DNA of 64,000 nt from an uncultured Eubacteriales bacterium. Its GTDB lineage: Bacteria; Bacillota; Clostridia; Christensenellales; Aristaeellaceae. The stretch lies in NCBI GenBank assembly GCA_902793605.1, contig CADBEB010000001.1:1-64000 (forward strand), written 5' to 3'. Shown here piece by piece: positions 17,491 through 26,205 of the stretch (position 1 is the first letter of the stretch; every line of letters begins with the position of its first letter). A program made the translations under genes and the position numbers. The notes beneath the pieces were generated by a model. It saw only the letters and a list, made by a program, of their open reading frames with translations, ran no database searches and had not been told where the DNA came from.

Positions 17491-19786
17491 GTTCAAAACC
17501 TCCCGAAACAGTTGGTGAAAGATATGGGGTCAGGATATAGCCGCCTTCCTCAAAGCGAATCGTGACCGCACCGCAGTCCGAGGTTGACCAGACAGGAATG
17601 CTGCCGGTACGGCTGACGAAATCCTCCGTACGGGTATCGTTCCTGCAGCTGAGCAGGATGACGTCCGGACGGACAGCGGACAGGAACTCCTGCGATGTCG
17701 AACTGCGGGAACCGTGATGCGCCGCTTTCAGGATATTCGCGGAAGCCGCCGCATACATCTCATACGAGCCGGAAAGGTCTCCGGCCAGGAAAAGCGAGGT
17801 ACCCTTCAGGACAAGGCGCGCTGCCAGCGAATAGTTGTTTGCATCCTGCCCGGAACGGACGCGGCCGTCTTCCGGCCAGAGGACAGTGAACGTACCGGAA
17901 GGAAGCGGGATCACATCCCCGCGGGAAAGGTACCGGACCTCCGTTCCGCTCTCCCGGTAACTGCTGATCAGATCAAGCATGTCCGGACCGATATCCTGCT
18001 GCTCCGCACCAACCGGGAGGCAGAGGACTTTTACCGGGATCCGGTCCCGGGCAAGGGCAGCGAGGCCGCCGGCATGATCCGAATGCAGGTGTGTGAGGAT
18101 GACAAGGTCCGGCGAGAGCCTGCGGCTTCGCAGGTACCCGCTGATCTCCCCGAAATCCGTTCCCGTATCGATGACAACCACCTGATCCCTGTCCCGCAGG
18201 ATGGCGGCATCCGCGTTGCCCGCGCTGAACTGGATGAGTGCGGTCCCCCAATTCGGCTGCGGCAGCAGGGAAGCGACGACGAGGGCGATCCCGGCCAGGA
18301 TCAGCGGAACGCGGATCTTTCCGGAAAGCCTGATTACGGCGCACAGTCCTGCCAGCAGGAGGATGACCCCGATCGCCGTACATACGTTGGCGGAAGGCAG
18401 CCAAAGTGTCAGGCCGGGGATGCTTCCAAGCGTACGGACCGCGGAGAGCAGGCCGCCTGTGACAAACGACAGCGGACCGGCGAGCAGGGCGGTCAGTCCG
18501 GGAAGGGGCAGGAGGATCAGCGCGATCCAGAACAGCTCGATCAGGACTGAGAATACCGCCATGGCCGGAACGTTGATCAGGAAACTGAGCAAAGGCAGCC
18601 GCTGGTAGAAATACAGTTCCGGAACGAGGATCGCAAGCTGGATCCCGAAAGTCATGACAACGGTCTCAAAGATCCGGGAAAGCAGCCGGTTCCGGAAAGG
18701 GTTCAGGCGCTGCGCCCAGGGCAGCATCCAGAAAATGCCGAAAACGGCGGAATAGGAAAGGAGGAAAGACGCACCGGTCACCTGGGCAGGGGAGAGCAGG
18801 ATTGTCACAATCATGACGGCGCTCAACAGATGAATGCCGGACCGCGGCCGGTTCAGGATCCGCCCTTCTGCGAAAAGGAGAGTGAAGAGCGCGGCGCGGA
18901 TCACCGGCTGGTTCATGCCGCAGAGGGTCGCATAAAAGAGCAGGATGACAGCATAAAGCAGGAGACGGATACGCTGGCGCAGGTTCAGCAGGCGGAAAAG
19001 CAGGCCGAGTACGCCGATCAGGATGCTGACATGGAAACCGCTGACGGACAGGATATGTGCGATGCCCAGGTTTGAGAAGGCTTCATGATCCTCGGACGGA
19101 ATCAGGGATTGCATGCCGAGCAGCATTGCAGAGGCATAGGCGCCGGTTTCTTCACCGAGGCCGTGGATCAGCGCTTCTTTCAGGCGGTGGCGCAGGGAAG
19201 CGATAAACCCTGTATAGGAGAAAAAGTCCGGCTCGGCAACGGCCAGTTCCTCGTCGCCGTAGACGCAGAAGGTGATCCCGCGGCGAAGCAGGGATTCACG
19301 GAAATTGTAGCCGTCCGGGTTGTGGGCTCCTTCCGGGTGATACAGGGACGCCTGAAAGGTTACGGCTCTGCCGGGGATCAGGCCCCGGGCTTCAGGAGAT
19401 TCCTCCTCATCCTGATAAAAGGTCCAGTAGGCGCCGCCGGATACGAACCTGTCGTTCAGCGTGACCGAAGACAGAGTTACGCGCACCTGACCGAAATTGC
19501 CTTCACCGATCTCTCCGGAGATGATGCCGGAGACCCGGTAATCACCCTCCGCCGGCAACGCGGGATGAAAGGCGAGGTAGCCGGCAAGGGATCCGAGCGC
19601 GACGGCGAACATCACACAGGCGGCGAAACGCAGGCGGCTTTTCAGCAGCAGGATTGCCGCGAACGCGGCGAGGGAAGCTGCAATTGAAAAAAGCAGCTGC
19701 GACGAGGCTCTTCCGGCGAAGACGCCCGCAAGAAGGGCGACCGCCACAGGCGGAAGCAGCCAGCCGCGCTGCCTGGGTGTCAGCAT
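17480..19786 (-). CDS. comEC: DNA internalization-related competence protein ComEC/Rec2
   Basis: Predicted channel for single-stranded DNA uptake. The 768-residue length is typical. Order: hydrophobic N-terminal segments, a DUF4131 region, the multi-spanning competence domain (MLLGMQSLIPSEDHEAFSNLG, HILSVSGFHVSI, ...), and a C-terminal metallo-beta-lactamase domain with VIDTGTDFGE and LTHLHSDHAGGL. The start codon overlaps the end of the metallo-hydrolase gene. No other competence gene is in view, so DNA uptake ability cannot be judged. Confidence 0.93.
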   Translation of the reverse strand: MLTPRQRGWLLPPVAVALLAGVFAGRASSQLLFSIAASLAAFAAILLLKSRLRFAACVMFAVALGSLAGYLAFHPALPAEGDYRVSGIISGEIGEGNFGQVRVTLSSVTLNDRFVSGGAYWTFYQDEEESPEARGLIPGRAVTFQASLYHPEGAHNPDGYNFRESLLRRGITFCVYGDEELAVAEPDFFSYTGFIASLRHRLKEALIHGLGEETGAYASAMLLGMQSLIPSEDHEAFSNLGIAHILSVSGFHVSILIGVLGLLFRLLNLRQRIRLLLYAVILLFYATLCGMNQPVIRAALFTLLFAEGRILNRPRSGIHLLSAVMIVTILLSPAQVTGASFLLSYSAVFGIFWMLPWAQRLNPFRNRLLSRIFETVVMTFGIQLAILVPELYFYQRLPLLSFLINVPAMAVFSVLIELFWIALILLPLPGLTALLAGPLSFVTGGLLSAVRTLGSIPGLTLWLPSANVCTAIGVILLLAGLCAVIRLSGKIRVPLILAGIALVVASLLPQPNWGTALIQFSAGNADAAILRDRDQVVVIDTGTDFGEISGYLRSRRLSPDLVILTHLHSDHAGGLAALARDRIPVKVLCLPVGAEQQDIGPDMLDLISSYRESGTEVRYLSRGDVIPLPSGTFTVLWPEDGRVRSGQDANNYSLAARLVLKGTSLFLAGDLSGSYEMYAAASANILKAAHHGSRSSTSQEFLSAVRPDVILLSCRNDTRTEDFVSRTGSIPVWSTSDCGAVTIRFEEGGYILTPYLSPTVSGGFEHGS

Positions 19787-20496
19787 TCCAGAACCTCTCC
19801 GGCATGGGCAATCCGGGTATTCTGATGAATATTCCGCGCTTCCCGGAGAAGCGTTTCACAGGGGAAAACGGGATTCAGGTGAGTGATGACCAACTGCCCG
19901 ACTCCGGCTTCTTCCGCCAGGCGGGCTGCCAGTTCCGCGGAAAGATGGGGCTTCCCTTCCGCCCACGCGGAAGCCGGGAAAAGCCCGTCCGCCAGGAGCA
20001 GGCTGCAGCCCCGATAGTCTTCGACGAGCGAGGGCAGCGTGTTCGTATCACCGGTATAGCCGAGATCCTTTCCGCCGCAGAAGATCCGGAAACCGACGGC
20101 CGGTACGGGATGCCGCGCGGCGGTTACCGTGATCCGGACATCAGAAAGGGTCAGGCGGTCACCTGGCTTAACCACTTTCAGATCAAAGCAGGCGGCAGAC
20201 GAAACCGTGCGGAAGAGGGCAGAGTCCGGATCATCCGGGGCATAGACCGGAAGGACCCGGCTCATGGCTTCCAGACGGTACATGAGGACGGGAACGTCCG
20301 CCGCATGGTCGAAATGCCAGTGGGAGAGAAAGAGCGCCGTCAGGGATTCCGGCGCAGTGAGCGCGGTCAGCCGGCTGAGGACGCCGCTGCCCATGTCAAA
20401 CTGAAGCAGCGTGTTCGGCGCTTCCAGCAGATAACCGGAGGTGGCGCCGCCACTCCCGGGGAAAGGGCCGTTCACTCCGAGCAGGTGAAGCTTCAT
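19780..20496 (-). CDS. Metallo-beta-lactamase fold hydrolase, RNase Z-like
   Basis: The 238-residue protein has the metal motif SHWHFDHAAD (about 58-67), HPVPAVGFRI, TGDTNTLPSL and a late ITHLNP, the layout of the RNase Z / ElaC-like subgroup of metallo-hydrolases. The ribosome binding site AAAGGAGC sits in the end of the barstar-like gene. Substrate unknown; a tRNA 3' processing role is possible, but the RNase Z exosite arm is not evident. Part of the long minus-strand operon. Confidence 0.8.
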   Translation of the reverse strand: MKLHLLGVNGPFPGSGGATSGYLLEAPNTLLQFDMGSGVLSRLTALTAPESLTALFLSHWHFDHAADVPVLMYRLEAMSRVLPVYAPDDPDSALFRTVSSAACFDLKVVKPGDRLTLSDVRITVTAARHPVPAVGFRIFCGGKDLGYTGDTNTLPSLVEDYRGCSLLLADGLFPASAWAEGKPHLSAELAARLAEEAGVGQLVITHLNPVFPCETLLREARNIHQNTRIAHAGEVLEC

Positions 20497-20498
20497 GG

Positions 20499-20747
20499 TT
20501 ACAGCTCCTTTATTTCGCCGCCGTTGTCTTCCACAACGGCGCGGATGATCTGAAGCGCGTCGGCGGTCTCACCGCTGCCCGGATCGGTGATCCACAGGTT
20601 GACTTTTTCGGAACGCTCGGAAAGGCAATCGTTGAGCGCGTCAGCATTCATGCCGTAATAATCGGGCAGGGACAGCATCTGTTTGAGCGCTTGGTGAAGA
20701 TCTTTTCCTGTTGCGTAGAGGGAACCGTCAAGCATAATTGTTTTCAT
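20499..20747 (-). CDS. Barstar family protein
   Basis: The 82-residue protein matches the barstar (ribonuclease inhibitor) fold pattern: MKTIMLDGSLYATGKDLHQALKQMLSLPDYYGMNADALNDCL, with the LPxYYGxNxDALxDCL signature. The start at 20747 is chosen because GAGGTG lies just upstream; a start six codons earlier lacks a site. No barnase-like ribonuclease is encoded nearby, so it is an orphan inhibitor or has another role. Cotranscribed with trmD and comEC. Confidence 0.88.
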   Translation of the reverse strand: MKTIMLDGSLYATGKDLHQALKQMLSLPDYYGMNADALNDCLSERSEKVNLWITDPGSGETADALQIIRAVVEDNGGEIKEL

Positions 20748-20797
20748 TGAGAACACCTCGTTCATATACTACAACAATCTTTCCGGAAAGGGAAGCG

Positions 20798-21178
20798 TCA
20801 GATTCCTTTTCCGGTGCGGATCGAGAAGGTCAGCATATAGGCGGCGAAAGCAGCCTCCACGGTGATGACGCGGGCGTCGTTTACTGCCAGCAGGCGGAGG
20901 AGCGGCCAGTCATATCCGACCCCGTTCATGGCCAGGTACTGATACAAAAGGATCAGCAGGATCAACGCGGCGGGAAAGACCAGCAGCCAGGCAAACGGCT
21001 CCCGCAGGCGCGTGGCGCCGGACAGGGGCAGCAGCAGGGCCAGCAGGATTCCCAGAAACAGTCCGAGCACCAGGCTTGCAAAGAAGGAGCCCAGGGAAGA
21101 GAACAAGGGCAGCAGCAGGCAGAGCAGCAGGAGCATGCCCAGCGGGACAAGGAGCACGGTCAGTTTTCGGAGGAACAT
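20798..21178 (-). CDS. Hypothetical membrane protein (126 aa)
   Basis: I do not recognise a family. The protein has about four hydrophobic spans (residues 5-25, 30-54, 62-84, 101-120) joined by short loops and few charged residues. It overlaps the end of trmD by 19 nt, so it is cotranslated with the operon. No catalytic motif seen. Confidence 0.7.
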   Translation of the reverse strand: MFLRKLTVLLVPLGMLLLLCLLLPLFSSLGSFFASLVLGLFLGILLALLLPLSGATRLREPFAWLLVFPAALILLILLYQYLAMNGVGYDWPLLRLLAVNDARVITVEAAFAAYMLTFSIRTGKGI

Positions 21179-21939
21179 GAATCGCTCATCTCCTTTTCAA
21201 TCTCTTTCAGCATTTTCCGGTCTTTATCGCTCAGTTCAGCCGTTTTCAGCAGGTCCGGCCGCAGCCGCGCGGTGCAGGCGAGGCTTTGGCGGCGCCGCCA
21301 TTCACGGATCTTTGCATGATCACCGTTCAGGAGAACGTCCGGCACGGTCATGCCGTTCAGGTCCCGCGGACGGGTATACTGGGGATATTCCAGCAGGCCG
21401 TCAGAAAAGGATTCCTCCTCCGGGCTCTCGGAGCTCCCGAGCACGCCGGGGATGAAGCGGGACAGGCAATCTACCAGAACGATCGCAGCCGTTTCTCCGC
21501 CGGTGAGGATATAGTCGCCGATGCTGATCTCTTCGTCAACGCAGGTATCCAGCGCCCGCTGGTCGACTCCCTCGTAATGGCCGCAGAGCAGAATCAGTTC
21601 CTTCTCTTCCGCCAGCTCCCGGGCAAGCGGCGTCGACAGCTGCTTCCCGCGGGGACCGAGATAGATCCGGCGGGCACGCGGGTACTGCGCTGAAGCCTCC
21701 TTCATAGCGGAGATGATCGGTTGGGCCATCATGACCATACCGGCTCCGCCGCCGAAAGGATAATCGTCCGTGTTGTGGTGCTTGCTTTCGGAGTAGGGAC
21801 GGATGTCGGTCAGCCGGATTTCCAGAAGCCCCTGTTCCTGCGCGCGGCCGAGAATGCTTGAGGAAAAGACTCCCCGGAACATTTCCGGGAAGATCGTCAG
21901 GATATTGATCCGCAGGGGTTCACGAAGGGATTCGCTCAT
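21160..21939 (-). CDS. trmD: tRNA (guanine(37)-N1)-methyltransferase
   Basis: Methylates G37 of tRNAs using S-adenosylmethionine, preventing frameshifting. The 259-residue SPOUT protein shows INILTIFPEMF, DDYPFGGGAGMVM, LLCGHYEGVDQRA, the trefoil-knot motif SIGDYILTGGE and RPRDLNGMTVPDVLLNGDHAKI. It has about nine extra residues before the usual start. It overlaps rimM by 4 nt (ATGA), the conserved rimM-trmD pair. Confidence 0.96.
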   Translation of the reverse strand: MSESLREPLRINILTIFPEMFRGVFSSSILGRAQEQGLLEIRLTDIRPYSESKHHNTDDYPFGGGAGMVMMAQPIISAMKEASAQYPRARRIYLGPRGKQLSTPLARELAEEKELILLCGHYEGVDQRALDTCVDEEISIGDYILTGGETAAIVLVDCLSRFIPGVLGSSESPEEESFSDGLLEYPQYTRPRDLNGMTVPDVLLNGDHAKIREWRRRQSLACTARLRPDLLKTAELSDKDRKMLKEIEKEMSDSCSSEN

Positions 21940-22454
21940 GAGCAGACAGCGACCTCCTCCAGCCTTTCTCTGATAACATCAATCGCTTTGTTCTCAGGAT
22001 CTACGGCAGGGAAGACGGACAGCAATGCCGGAGCCATCAGAGTGCCCGACGCGGTCCGGAAAACCCAGGTATCCACCGTGCCGTGCTGAAGCACGTCAGT
22101 CAGGACACCGATCTCGGTGCCGTTCTCGTCCCGTGCGGTACAGCCGATCAGGTCGGCGATAAGGGTAGCGTCTTTTTCCGCCGGAGCGGCATTATCACGG
22201 TCGACATACAGGTCGGTTCCGCGATACTTCTCGGCCTCGTTGGCAGAGGAAGATCCGTCCAGGCACGCGAAAACAAAGCCGTCGCTGATCCGGGTGACTT
22301 TGACAGCGACCGGCATGAAACCGTCCACGGTTTTCATATAAAGTACCTTCCAGGTATTGAAACGGCTGATATCGGCAGCCCACGACAGGATCTTGCATTC
22401 CCCACGGACGCCCTGCGGCTTCAGGACGGTCCCGATCATCAGAAAGTCATCCAT
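21936..22454 (-). CDS. rimM: Ribosome maturation factor RimM
   Basis: Assists assembly of the 30S head by binding S19. The 172-residue protein has MIGTVLKPQGVRGECKI in the N-terminal domain and the C-terminal PRC-barrel (LIGCTARDENGTEIGVLTDVL, GTLMAPALLSVFPAVDPENKAIDV). The ATG follows CGGAGG with 8-nt spacing, which decides against an upstream in-frame start. Coupled to trmD. Confidence 0.94.
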   Translation of the reverse strand: MDDFLMIGTVLKPQGVRGECKILSWAADISRFNTWKVLYMKTVDGFMPVAVKVTRISDGFVFACLDGSSSANEAEKYRGTDLYVDRDNAAPAEKDATLIADLIGCTARDENGTEIGVLTDVLQHGTVDTWVFRTASGTLMAPALLSVFPAVDPENKAIDVIRERLEEVAVCS

Positions 22455-22522
22455 CAACAAAACCTCCGGATAACAAAGCACAGCGGGATCCGAGGTGCGG
22501 ATCCCGCTTCGTCATGGCTGTA

Positions 22523-22750
22523 TTACTGGATCTCGACAAAGACAGGCTTGTCGTTTTTAAGCGTAGCAGCTTTGATCACGGCGCGGATCGCTTTGGCGAT
22601 ACGGCCCTGCTTGCCGATGACCTTTCCCATATCATCTTCAGCCACATGGAGCTCAAGAATAATCGCTTCAGGTCCTTCTGTTTTTGAAACACTGACCTGA
22701 TCCGGATGCTCCACGAGCGACTGTGCCACAAAGGTAAGTAGTTCTTCCAT
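22523..22750 (-). CDS. khpA: KH domain RNA-binding protein KhpA
   Basis: Small 75-residue RNA chaperone with one KH domain: the MGKVIGKQGRIAKAIRAVIKAA segment contains the GxxG loop. It lies between rpsP and rimM, the standard place for khpA (ylqC) in Bacillota, where it partners KhpB. Ribosome binding site AGAAAGGATG. Confidence 0.92.
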   Translation of the reverse strand: MEELLTFVAQSLVEHPDQVSVSKTEGPEAIILELHVAEDDMGKVIGKQGRIAKAIRAVIKAATLKNDKPVFVEIQ

Positions 22751-22774
22751 GGGTACATCCTTTCTGTCGCAGCG

Positions 22775-23026
22775 TTACTTTTCTTCGATGGCTCCGGTCT
22801 TCTTCAGCAGAATACGAACAGTATCGGTGGGCTGGGCGCCGACACCGAGCCAGTACTTGGCGCGCTCGTTGTCAACCTTGATTTCGGCGGGCTTGGTCAT
22901 GGGATCGTAGTAACCGATCTCCTCGATGAAGCGGCCGTCACGGGGGCTGCGGATATCAGCAACAACCACGCGATAGAAAGGCTTTTTCTTCATACCCATT
23001 CTCTTCAGACGAATTTTGACGGACAT
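22775..23026 (-). CDS. rpsP: 30S ribosomal protein S16
   Basis: The 83-residue protein starts [24 protein letters not shown] and has the conserved [15 protein letters not shown] and [15 protein letters not shown] segments of S16. Ribosome binding site TTGAGGAGG. Gene order ffh-rpsP-khpA-rimM-trmD is standard. Confidence 0.97.
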   Translation of the reverse strand: MSVKIRLKRMGMKKKPFYRVVVADIRSPRDGRFIEEIGYYDPMTKPAEIKVDNERAKYWLGVGAQPTDTVRILLKKTGAIEEK

Positions 23027-23103
23027 TTGGATTTCCTCCTCAAGATTAAATTGATTGAATATATATGGAAATCATATAGCTGGTATATGAGTCCACTCAG
23101 CGA

Positions 23104-24429
23104 TTACATACCGGGCAGCTTGAAATTCCTCAGCATTTTCCTGCCGCGGCCGCCCATCATCTGCTTCATCATCTGCTGGGTCTGCTCAAACTGGCGGATC
23201 AGGGCATTCACGTCCTGCACGGTGGTCCCGGAACCGGCGGCGATCCGTTTGCGGCGGCTGGCGTTCAGGATCGAAGGATCGCGGCGCTCCTTCGGCGTCA
23301 TGGAGCGGATGATTGCCTCAGGCTTCCTGAGCGCGTCATCATCCACTTCGATGTCCTTGTTGCTCATGCCGGGAAGCATATTCAGCATGCTCTTGATGCC
23401 GCCCATTTTCTTCATGCTCTGCATCTGGTCAAGGAAGTCCTCCAGGGTGAGCTTGTTGCTCATTCCCTTGCGGGCAAACTTCTCGGCATCCTTTTCGTCG
23501 AAGGCTTCGGCTGCCTTGTCGATCAGGGTCAGCACGTCGCCCATGCCGAGGATCCGGCTGGCCATCCGGTCGGGATGGAAGGGCTCGATATCGGTCAGCT
23601 TTTCACCGGTACCGCTGAACTTGATGGGCTTGCCGGTGACGGCCTTGATGGACAGGGCCGCGCCGCCGCGGGTATCGCCGTCCAGCTTGGTCAGGATGAC
23701 GCCGGTCACGTCCAGCTTCTCATCGAAAGCCTTGGCGACGTTCACCGCATCCTGACCGGTCATAGCGTCGACCGTCAGCAGGATCTCGGAGGGATGAACG
23801 GCTTCCTTGATGCGGAGCAGCTCATCCATCAGTTCCTCATCGATATGCAGCCGGCCGGCTGTATCGATGATCAGCACATCCTTCTGGTAGTACCGGGCGT
23901 ATTCGATCGCTTCCTTCGCGGTCTTGACCGGATCCTGCGTGCCTTTCTCGAATACGGGCACGTTAACCTGGCTTCCGACAACCTGCAGTTGCTTGATAGC
24001 GGCAGGGCGGTAGATATCACAGGCGGCAAGCATGGGCTTTTTGCCCTGCTTGGTGAGCCAGCCGGCGAGCTTGCCGCACATGGTGGTCTTACCGGCGCCC
24101 TGCAGGCCGCAGAGCATGATGATCGACGGGATGGAAGAGGACCAGTTGAGCCGGGCGTTGGTGCTGCCCATCAGCTCGGTCATCTCTTCATTGACGATCT
24201 TGATGACCTGCTGACCGGGGGTGAGGGAAGAGAGGACATCCTGGCCGACGCAGCGGTCCGTTACCTTACGGATGAAATCCTTGGCAACCGCATAGTTGAC
24301 GTCAGCTTCCAGGAGGGCCATGCGCACTTCACGCATGCCTTCCTTCACGGCCTGCTCATTCAGCCTGCCGCGCCCGGTCATCTTCCTCAGCGCGCCTTGC
24401 AGCTTTTCACTCAAGCCTTCAAATGCCAT
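23104..24429 (-). CDS. ffh: Signal recognition particle protein Ffh
   Basis: GTPase that targets nascent membrane proteins. The 441-residue protein has the N-terminal helical domain, the G domain (GLQGAGKTTMCGKLA, DIYRPAAIKQL, DTAGRLHIDEELM, TKLDGDTRGGAALS) and the Met-rich M domain ending QQMMKQMMGGRGRKMLRN. The start follows CAGGAGGAAAG and overlaps ylxM by 11 nt. Confidence 0.97.
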   Translation of the reverse strand: MAFEGLSEKLQGALRKMTGRGRLNEQAVKEGMREVRMALLEADVNYAVAKDFIRKVTDRCVGQDVLSSLTPGQQVIKIVNEEMTELMGSTNARLNWSSSIPSIIMLCGLQGAGKTTMCGKLAGWLTKQGKKPMLAACDIYRPAAIKQLQVVGSQVNVPVFEKGTQDPVKTAKEAIEYARYYQKDVLIIDTAGRLHIDEELMDELLRIKEAVHPSEILLTVDAMTGQDAVNVAKAFDEKLDVTGVILTKLDGDTRGGAALSIKAVTGKPIKFSGTGEKLTDIEPFHPDRMASRILGMGDVLTLIDKAAEAFDEKDAEKFARKGMSNKLTLEDFLDQMQSMKKMGGIKSMLNMLPGMSNKDIEVDDDALRKPEAIIRSMTPKERRDPSILNASRRKRIAAGSGTTVQDVNALIRQFEQTQQMMKQMMGGRGRKMLRNFKLPGM

Positions 24430-24778
24430 TACTTTCCTCCTGATCCAGCTTCAGCAGCTCTGTCAGCAGCTGCTCGGCCCGGTCATACTCTTTACCCTTT
24501 ACCGCTTCCAGCGCGGATTCCAGCCCGTCCTCCATCCGGCGAAAGCGGGCGGCCACCCCGAGGGAAGCCTCCATTTCGTTCAGCCGGGTAGCGGCGCGGG
24601 TCAGCGTCTCATGAACGGCCTGGCGGGAAATCCCGACCTCTTCGGCGATCTCGCCGAGGGAAAGATCCTCCTCACAATGCAAGGAAAGGATGCGGCGCTG
24701 CTTCTCCGTCAGCATCCCGCCGTAAAAGGCGGAAAGGAAAGCAAGATCCACCTTGCGCCTGAGATCTTCCCGTTCCAT
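24419..24778 (-). CDS. ylxM: YlxM family HTH protein
   Basis: The 119-residue protein has a sigma-70 region 4-like helix-turn-helix: LTEKQRRILSLHCEEDLSLGEIAEEVGISRQAVHETLTRA. The family is encoded with ffh and thought to act with the signal recognition particle, though DNA binding is plausible. The ATG at 24778 follows CTGGAGGG; a TTG seven codons upstream lies inside the inverted repeat and is rejected. First gene of the long minus-strand operon. Confidence 0.92.
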   Translation of the reverse strand: MEREDLRRKVDLAFLSAFYGGMLTEKQRRILSLHCEEDLSLGEIAEEVGISRQAVHETLTRAATRLNEMEASLGVAARFRRMEDGLESALEAVKGKEYDRAEQLLTELLKLDQEESNGI

Positions 24779-24791
24779 CGTGAGCCCTCCA

Positions 24792-24817
24792 GGTGTCAAG
24801 TGTTCAGACTTGACACC
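24792..24817. repeat. Perfect inverted repeat between the ylxM promoter and start codon
   Basis: Arms GGTGTCAAGT and ACTTGACACC are exact reverse complements around GTTCAG. The repeat begins about 6 nt downstream of the -10 box on the transcribed side, covers the likely transcript start and ends next to the ribosome binding site. It could be an operator or an mRNA hairpin. Confidence 0.75.
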
Positions 24818-24822
24818 CGGAC

Positions 24823-24850
24823 ATTATACCTCAAAAAAAGAGATTGTCAA
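24823..24850 (-). promoter_or_regulatory. Consensus promoter of the ylxM-ffh-rpsP-trmD-comEC-holA operon
   Basis: Minus-strand TTGACA, 16-nt spacer, TATAAT, both boxes matching consensus. The -35 lies inside the terminator hairpin of the upstream gene. Confidence 0.8.
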
Positions 24851-24870
24851 GGGAAAATCCCTGACAATCT
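24834..24870 (-). terminator. Terminator of the peptidoglycan-binding protein gene
   Basis: AGATTGTCAAGGGA and TCCCTGACAATCT pair with one bulged A around a short A-rich loop (24841-24867). On the minus strand the stem is followed by CTTTTTTT. The arm also carries the TTGACA of the next promoter. Confidence 0.75.
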
Positions 24871-24872
24871 GT

Positions 24873-26054
24873 TCAGTCTGAGACGTCCTGGCCTGTCAGG
24901 CTCTTCCAGAGCTTGCGGATCGTTTTCTGGTTGGCGACACCATAGTTCGGGTCGTTCTGTTTTGCTTCTTCCATCGTGCGGAGAAAGTGCACGCACAGGT
25001 GGCCGTTGAAGTCATTATCCTTGATTGAACCGTTGTCGTGGGGCATATCATGGGTGGAGGCAACGCTCCAGCGTCCGTCTGGAAGCTTGACGTAAACCCC
25101 TTTTTGATTCCAGGTGTTTGTACCGCCGAAAGCTTTGACCATAGTGCGCGTATCCTGGGCAGTCAGCGGTTCTGCGTCACAGTGCCTGCCGCGGGCGAGG
25201 ACCCGCAGCGTCCAGGAAAGGCCGGAGGACGGGTCGTAAACCAGCAGGTGAGAACCGCCGCCGAGGGCAGGCTTGACAACGTCATACCAGCTGAGCAGCT
25301 GCACAGAGCCCGGTGCAGAGATCTTCGGGTTAATTGAACCGGAATCTGCGGCTGCCTGCTCCGGAGCAGGCGGCGCAGCGGGGGCAGGATCGGAAGCGGG
25401 GGACGAAGAAGCCTTTTCTCCGTTCTGATAAGCTTTTTCGAGTGCTGTCAGCGTCTTTTTTCCGGCAGCGCCGTCGGCTTTCAGGTTGTTTCCCTGCTGG
25501 AAAGCGATCACGGCAGCTTTTGTCTTCTTTCCATAACTGCCGTCGGCATTGCCGCTGAGATAGTTGAGAGCGATCAGGGCATTCTGCAGCGTGCGGACAC
25601 GGGCCCCGCGGCTTCCGCTTTTAATCGTCGCGTAATTGCCGCTGAAAAGGGAAGAACCGGAAGAGGCGTTGCCGCTGCCCCGGGCTGCAGATGCATTGCC
25701 GGCTGAGGCGGCAGCGGAGTCATTTCCGGAAGAGGATGATGTGCTTTCGGAAGGAGCGGAGAAACCGGATGCTTTGGAAAGCAGGAGCTCCTTTGTTTTT
25801 GTCCCGACCAGGCCGTCCGCCGTCAGCTTGTTCTTCCGCTGAAATTTGCGCACGGCGTTCTCCGTGTTGTTGCCGAAAACGCCGTCCGCGGTTCCCTTCA
25901 GGTATCCGAGGCTGATCAGCGCCTGCTGGATCTGCGCTACTTCTTCGCCGTGCATCCCGTGACGAAGGGTCGTGGACTGATAGGCGGCAAGGGAGGATAA
26001 GGGAGCCAGGCATATAACTGCGGCAGACAGAATCGCAAGGAGCTTTCGCTTCAA
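24873..26054 (-). CDS. Secreted protein with two peptidoglycan-binding domains
   Basis: The 393-residue protein has a signal peptide (KRKLLAILSAAVICLAPLSSLAA) and two PG_binding_1 domains (about 30-90 and 135-195: LRHGMHGEEVAQIQQALISLGYLKG and SRGARVRTLQNALIALNYLSG). After a Pro/Ala/Ser linker comes a C-terminal domain of about 140 residues with STHDMPHDNG and FNGHLCVHF. The His/Cys/His spacing recalls, but does not match, the YkuD L,D-transpeptidase motif, so it may be a divergent cell-wall enzyme. The start appears to be TTG at 26052-26054: GGAAGGAGGG ends seven bases upstream, and no ATG is near. Confidence 0.8.
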   Translation of the reverse strand: MKRKLLAILSAAVICLAPLSSLAAYQSTTLRHGMHGEEVAQIQQALISLGYLKGTADGVFGNNTENAVRKFQRKNKLTADGLVGTKTKELLLSKASGFSAPSESTSSSSGNDSAAASAGNASAARGSGNASSGSSLFSGNYATIKSGSRGARVRTLQNALIALNYLSGNADGSYGKKTKAAVIAFQQGNNLKADGAAGKKTLTALEKAYQNGEKASSSPASDPAPAAPPAPEQAAADSGSINPKISAPGSVQLLSWYDVVKPALGGGSHLLVYDPSSGLSWTLRVLARGRHCDAEPLTAQDTRTMVKAFGGTNTWNQKGVYVKLPDGRWSVASTHDMPHDNGSIKDNDFNGHLCVHFLRTMEEAKQNDPNYGVANQKTIRKLWKSLTGQDVSD

Positions 26055-26122
26055 GGTCAACCCTCCTTCCGGGGAAGTGTTTCGATGATTAAACGTCTGA
26101 AATATTACAAATCTTCCCGGAA

Positions 26123-26151
26123 ATCATAGCAAATTAATGCAAATATGTAAA
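26123..26151 (-). promoter_or_regulatory. Promoter of the peptidoglycan-binding protein gene
   Basis: Minus-strand TTTACA, 17-nt spacer, TATGAT. It leaves a leader of about 60 nt before the TTG start. Confidence 0.65.
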
Positions 26152-26205
26152 GAAAAGTTTAAGAAAAGATCACAAAAGCACAACCTGAAAATTATCCGCT
26201 TCCTC

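Noticed and set aside
16480..24778. Competence locus built around comEC
   Set aside because: Only comEC is present; the neighbours are ordinary translation and replication genes in the order usual for Bacillota.
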